DNA of 64,000 bases from SIG454 sp045578465. GTDB lineage: Bacteria > Bacillota > Clostridia > Monoglobales > Monoglobaceae. Below, in pieces: positions 61,409 to 64,000 of the stretch (position 1 is its first letter; each line of letters begins with the position of its first letter). The position numbers and the translations under genes are program-made. The stretch covers positions 1 to 64,000 of the forward strand of contig JAZNKJ010000006.1 in assembly GCA_045578465.1 (NCBI GenBank), read 5' to 3'. The notes beneath the pieces were generated by a model that made no database searches, was not told the DNA's origin, and saw nothing but the letters and a program-made list of their open reading frames with translations.

Positions 61409-62785
61409 TTAGTTGATTTTTGGAAGAGATGCAGCCGCAACAGACTGTCCAACTCTTCTTGATTTTTCGTCAGGAATATGGAGCTTAATCTTTTCAGCAA
61501 GCTCAGGGAATTCCTTATCTAGAACTTCCTGTGCGCGGGCAAGAAGTATGCTACCGCCTTCCCCGGATGTTACTCGTCCCATAATGAGAACATGCTTAAT
61601 ATCATAGAACTCTGCATAGTAAGCGATTGCATAGCCAAAATATGCGCCGATTGTGTCGTAGATATCAGCGGCTCTTTGGTCGCCTTTTTCCATAAGACCC
61701 TGAACAACTTTAAGCTTTTCAGCAGGAGAGAGACTTTCGTCAAGCTCTATGCCTGCCCAAGGAGCAACTTTAATAACGCCGTCCTGTGAGAAATACTTAA
61801 CGCCGCAGCCATAGTCCCCTGACCATTCGTCAACCATTGCCTCTTCACAGAAGTCAACAGGAACGAAAGCGATTTCGTTAAGCCAGCCTGTTATATTGCC
61901 CTGAGGGTCAACATATCCGCCTGCTTCTGATGTTCCCATAGCAATTCCCAAAACTGAGTTATCGCCAAGGTTCATAGCACCAGCGAGTGCTGTAACATCA
62001 CCGTCATTTGCAACTTCAATCGGAATATTTTCGCCGATTTCTTTTGCAACATCAAGATACATTGTCTTAACTTTCTTCTCAAAATCTTCATCGCTTACCT
62101 TTAAGAAAAGGGAAGCAACCATAATGCGGTTATCAACATAAACCCCTGCGCTTGATACACCGATTGCATCAACTCTCGGCATATAGGACGCGGCTTTTTT
62201 CATAGCGTCTAAAATGCCCTGATAGTGATAGTCAGGGTCCTCTGTGGTTTTAGGGAACCAAACAACCTCTTCGGAGAAAACGCTTTCTCCGTCAATAACA
62301 GCACTTACCTTTCTGTCACTGCCACCTGCATCAAAGCCGATACGGCAACCGTCAAGATGTCTGCCGATTGGAGCTGCTGAAGATTTATCCTCAGGAGCAT
62401 CCTCTAAGGCACAGGTTTCAACAACAAATTTTGCTTCGTATACTCTTTCCATAAAGTGCACATCAAAGTCACGGAGACCGCCATATGTATATGCATCTTT
62501 AATCTTATTCCCGATTACTTCGCTGCCTGCGATTATAATCTTGAAGCCGCCTGCAACCCATAAAAGAGATTTTGTTATTCTTTCGATAAATTTGAAATTT
62601 TCTTCATCATGGCCACTTCCATCAGGGAAAACACGGGTTTTATATGTAACTGTATAGCCCTTGTTTCTTTCAATGGCAATGATTATATCCTGTCCCTCCT
62701 TTTCTGTTGCCTTTTTCATATCCCTTACAACAACAGAAAGGGGCATAAATTTTGGGTCGAGTTTTGCATTAACTTTAAGCGTCAT
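61409..62785 (-). CDS. ROK family sugar kinase-like protein with N-terminal extension
   Basis: 458 residues. About 145 extra N-terminal residues (KEGQDIIIAIERNKGYTVTYKTRVF; a mixed alpha/beta region) precede a ROK/actin-fold kinase: phosphate-1 loop IGFDAGGSDRK, catalytic-region ANDGDVTALAGAM and adenosine-binding AMGTSEAGGYV, GRVTSGEGGSI. The ROK Cys-rich zinc cluster is absent. It overlaps nagA by 11 bp, so it likely phosphorylates the amino sugar that NagA then deacetylates, or a related hexose. The N-terminal domain is not one I recognise. Confidence 0.85.
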   Translation of the reverse strand: MTLKVNAKLDPKFMPLSVVVRDMKKATEKEGQDIIIAIERNKGYTVTYKTRVFPDGSGHDEENFKFIERITKSLLWVAGGFKIIIAGSEVIGNKIKDAYTYGGLRDFDVHFMERVYEAKFVVETCALEDAPEDKSSAAPIGRHLDGCRIGFDAGGSDRKVSAVIDGESVFSEEVVWFPKTTEDPDYHYQGILDAMKKAASYMPRVDAIGVSSAGVYVDNRIMVASLFLKVSDEDFEKKVKTMYLDVAKEIGENIPIEVANDGDVTALAGAMNLGDNSVLGIAMGTSEAGGYVDPQGNITGWLNEIAFVPVDFCEEAMVDEWSGDYGCGVKYFSQDGVIKVAPWAGIELDESLSPAEKLKVVQGLMEKGDQRAADIYDTIGAYFGYAIAYYAEFYDIKHVLIMGRVTSGEGGSILLARAQEVLDKEFPELAEKIKLHIPDEKSRRVGQSVAAASLPKIN

Positions 62786-63917
62786 ATCTTGTCTCTCCTT
62801 TTATGATTGTTTTTAATACACCAAATTCACTGTCTGTTATAATTATGTCGGCATCCTTACCAATATCAAGTGAACCTTTTTTATCTTCAAGACCGATTAC
62901 TGTTGCAGGGTTTAAGGAAGCACAGTTTACGCATTCCCAAAGAGGAATTGTTGAATTTTTATAAACATTCCAAACACCTTTGTTAAGAGGAAGCACGCTT
63001 CCTGCAACTGTTCCGTCCTCTAAACGGCAAACAATATCCCTGTAAACTATCTTTGCTCCTCCGAGAGTATACTCTCCGTAAGGAAGTCCTCCTGCTGGGA
63101 GACAGTCTGTTATAAAGCAGAGCTTTCTGCCCTTTAATTTAAAGAGCATATCGTAAAAGCAAGGCATAACATGGAAAGTATCTGCAATAAGCTCACAGCT
63201 TACATCCGTATTAAACACAGCAGTTACAACACCAGGAGCACGATGAGCCATAGGAGTCATAGCGTTAAATAGGTGAGTTGCGTGTTTAACTCCGTTAGTT
63301 GCTCCTGCCATAGCTGTTTCATAATCAGAAGATGTGTGTCCCATAGACACAACAACATCTGTTTCCTTTACGATTTCGCGGATTGCAGAAAAGTCCTCTG
63401 TGTCCTCTTCGGGAGCGAGAGTTATAATCTTAATAATATCAGCATATTCCTTTACGAACTCTGCATCAGGCTTTAAGATATATTTCGGGTCCTGAGCGCC
63501 CTTTTTCGCTTCGCTTATAAAAGGCCCCTCCGCGTGGCAACCGAAAATCTGGCTACCCTTCCAGCTTTTGCTCTCCTCTTTAAGATTTCTTAAAACTTCA
63601 AGAGATTTTTTTATAACTTTCATATCAACGGTCATAGTTGTCGGGAGATACCCCGTTACGCCGTTTTTAACAATCCCCTCGGAGATAGTTCTTATACTTT
63701 CTTCTTCTCCGTCACAGACATCCTTTCCAAGATATCCGTGAATATGTAAATCAATAAGACCGGGGGCAATATATCCGCCTTTTGCATCTATAATTTCCGC
63801 GTCCTTTGGAATGTTTTCCTCAGAAACAACGCCTTCGATCACATCTGAAAACAAAAGGGCTTTATTTTCCTCAATTTTGTCTTTTAAAATGATTTTTCCA
63901 TTGATGATTGCTTTCAT
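62775..63917 (-). CDS. nagA: N-acetylglucosamine-6-phosphate deacetylase
   Basis: 380 residues of the amidohydrolase superfamily. Metal-site DLHIHG near 57, FGCHAEGPFIS, MGHTSSDYETA, GVKHATHLFNAM and catalytic-Asp CFITDCLPAGG are all canonical NagA. Removes acetate from GlcNAc-6-phosphate to give glucosamine-6-phosphate. First gene of an operon with the ROK-type kinase. A consensus-like promoter and a palindrome overlapping its -10 lie upstream. Confidence 0.95.
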   Translation of the reverse strand: MKAIINGKIILKDKIEENKALLFSDVIEGVVSEENIPKDAEIIDAKGGYIAPGLIDLHIHGYLGKDVCDGEEESIRTISEGIVKNGVTGYLPTTMTVDMKVIKKSLEVLRNLKEESKSWKGSQIFGCHAEGPFISEAKKGAQDPKYILKPDAEFVKEYADIIKIITLAPEEDTEDFSAIREIVKETDVVVSMGHTSSDYETAMAGATNGVKHATHLFNAMTPMAHRAPGVVTAVFNTDVSCELIADTFHVMPCFYDMLFKLKGRKLCFITDCLPAGGLPYGEYTLGGAKIVYRDIVCRLEDGTVAGSVLPLNKGVWNVYKNSTIPLWECVNCASLNPATVIGLEDKKGSLDIGKDADIIITDSEFGVLKTIIKGETRYDA

Positions 63918-63938
63918 TTTTCTTCCCCTTTACAAGAA

Positions 63939-63985
63939 ATGTCAACTATCGTTTACATTGTATCACAAAAAATGACACAAAGCAA
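63939..63985 (-). promoter_or_regulatory. Promoter and operator of the nagA operon
   Basis: Minus-strand TTGCTT (63985-63980), 17-bp spacer, TACAAT (63962-63957). An imperfect 20-bp inverted repeat (63939-63958; ATGT-AAC half-sites) overlaps the end of the -10, suiting repression by a regulator. It differs from the palindromes at 6135 and 10223. The last 15 bases of the window show nothing further. Confidence 0.65.
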
Positions 63986-64000
63986 CATTTTATTTCAAAA

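Noticed and set aside
61409..62785. ROK transcriptional regulator
   Set aside because: Its N-terminal region shows no helix-turn-helix pattern and it is co-translated with nagA, so a kinase-like role is preferred.

Overview
The window looks like the chromosome of a low-GC Bacillota, most likely an anaerobic gut-type Clostridia. The housekeeping genes (lysS, greA, ftsEX with an EnvC-like hydrolase, valS, pth-mfd, CdaR/PucR-type regulator), the AGGAGG-type ribosome sites, frequent TTG/GTG starts and TTGACA-N17-TATAAT promoters all fit. No rRNA, tRNA or CRISPR array was seen. TGA is used as a normal stop (for example the ATGA overlaps at 4849 and 29406).

Layout. (1) 1-10,240: a carbohydrate/amino-sugar catabolism island. 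A five-gene minus-strand operon (MFS transporter, jelly-roll protein, DegT-type aminotransferase, creatininase-family hydrolase, Gfo/Idh/MocA oxidoreductase) diverges from a ROK repressor gene. A second minus-strand operon carries a PIG-L deacetylase, a class II aldolase and a NagB-like isomerase/deaminase. Near-identical palindromes lie upstream of both operons, so the ROK protein probably controls both. (2) 10,337-34,923: a 24.6-kb integrated mobile island inserted at the 3' end of lysS, bounded by a 26-bp direct repeat. The original lysS terminator is now stranded at 10,303-10,333. The island carries a Tn916-type integrase and excisionase, a primase/helicase, a serine recombinase next to a palindromic res-like site, and DUF960 and Mor-like genes. 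Its cargo is a KAP-family NTPase, a putative defence operon (SMC-like ATPase, nuclease-helicase DUF2075 protein, unknown protein) and a complete nonribosomal peptide synthetase (NRPS) operon. (3) 34,900-64,000: a conserved chromosomal core (lysS-greA, S41 protease, M23 hydrolase, ftsXE, regulator, phosphoglycerate mutase, valS, metal efflux, DNA repair, aldolase, pth-mfd, chaperone-like protein, transporter, lipid kinase), ending with a nagA/ROK-kinase operon.

The most interesting part is the NRPS cargo (24,657-34,322). Its operon is C-A-T-C synthetase, two-TM beta-rich protein, cytidine deaminase, A-T-reductase synthetase, membrane protein, Sfp-type PPTase. The combined C-A-T-C-A-T-R order matches the gut-Clostridia synthetases known to make dipeptide aldehydes/pyrazinones. 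The reductase is interrupted by one in-frame TGA just before its catalytic YxxxK motif. The two A domains are near-identical except for a sharply different specificity subdomain. The cargo is bracketed by duplicated copies of the element's own right end (Mor gene, hairpin, GGGCGTAA repeats), which suggests how it was captured.
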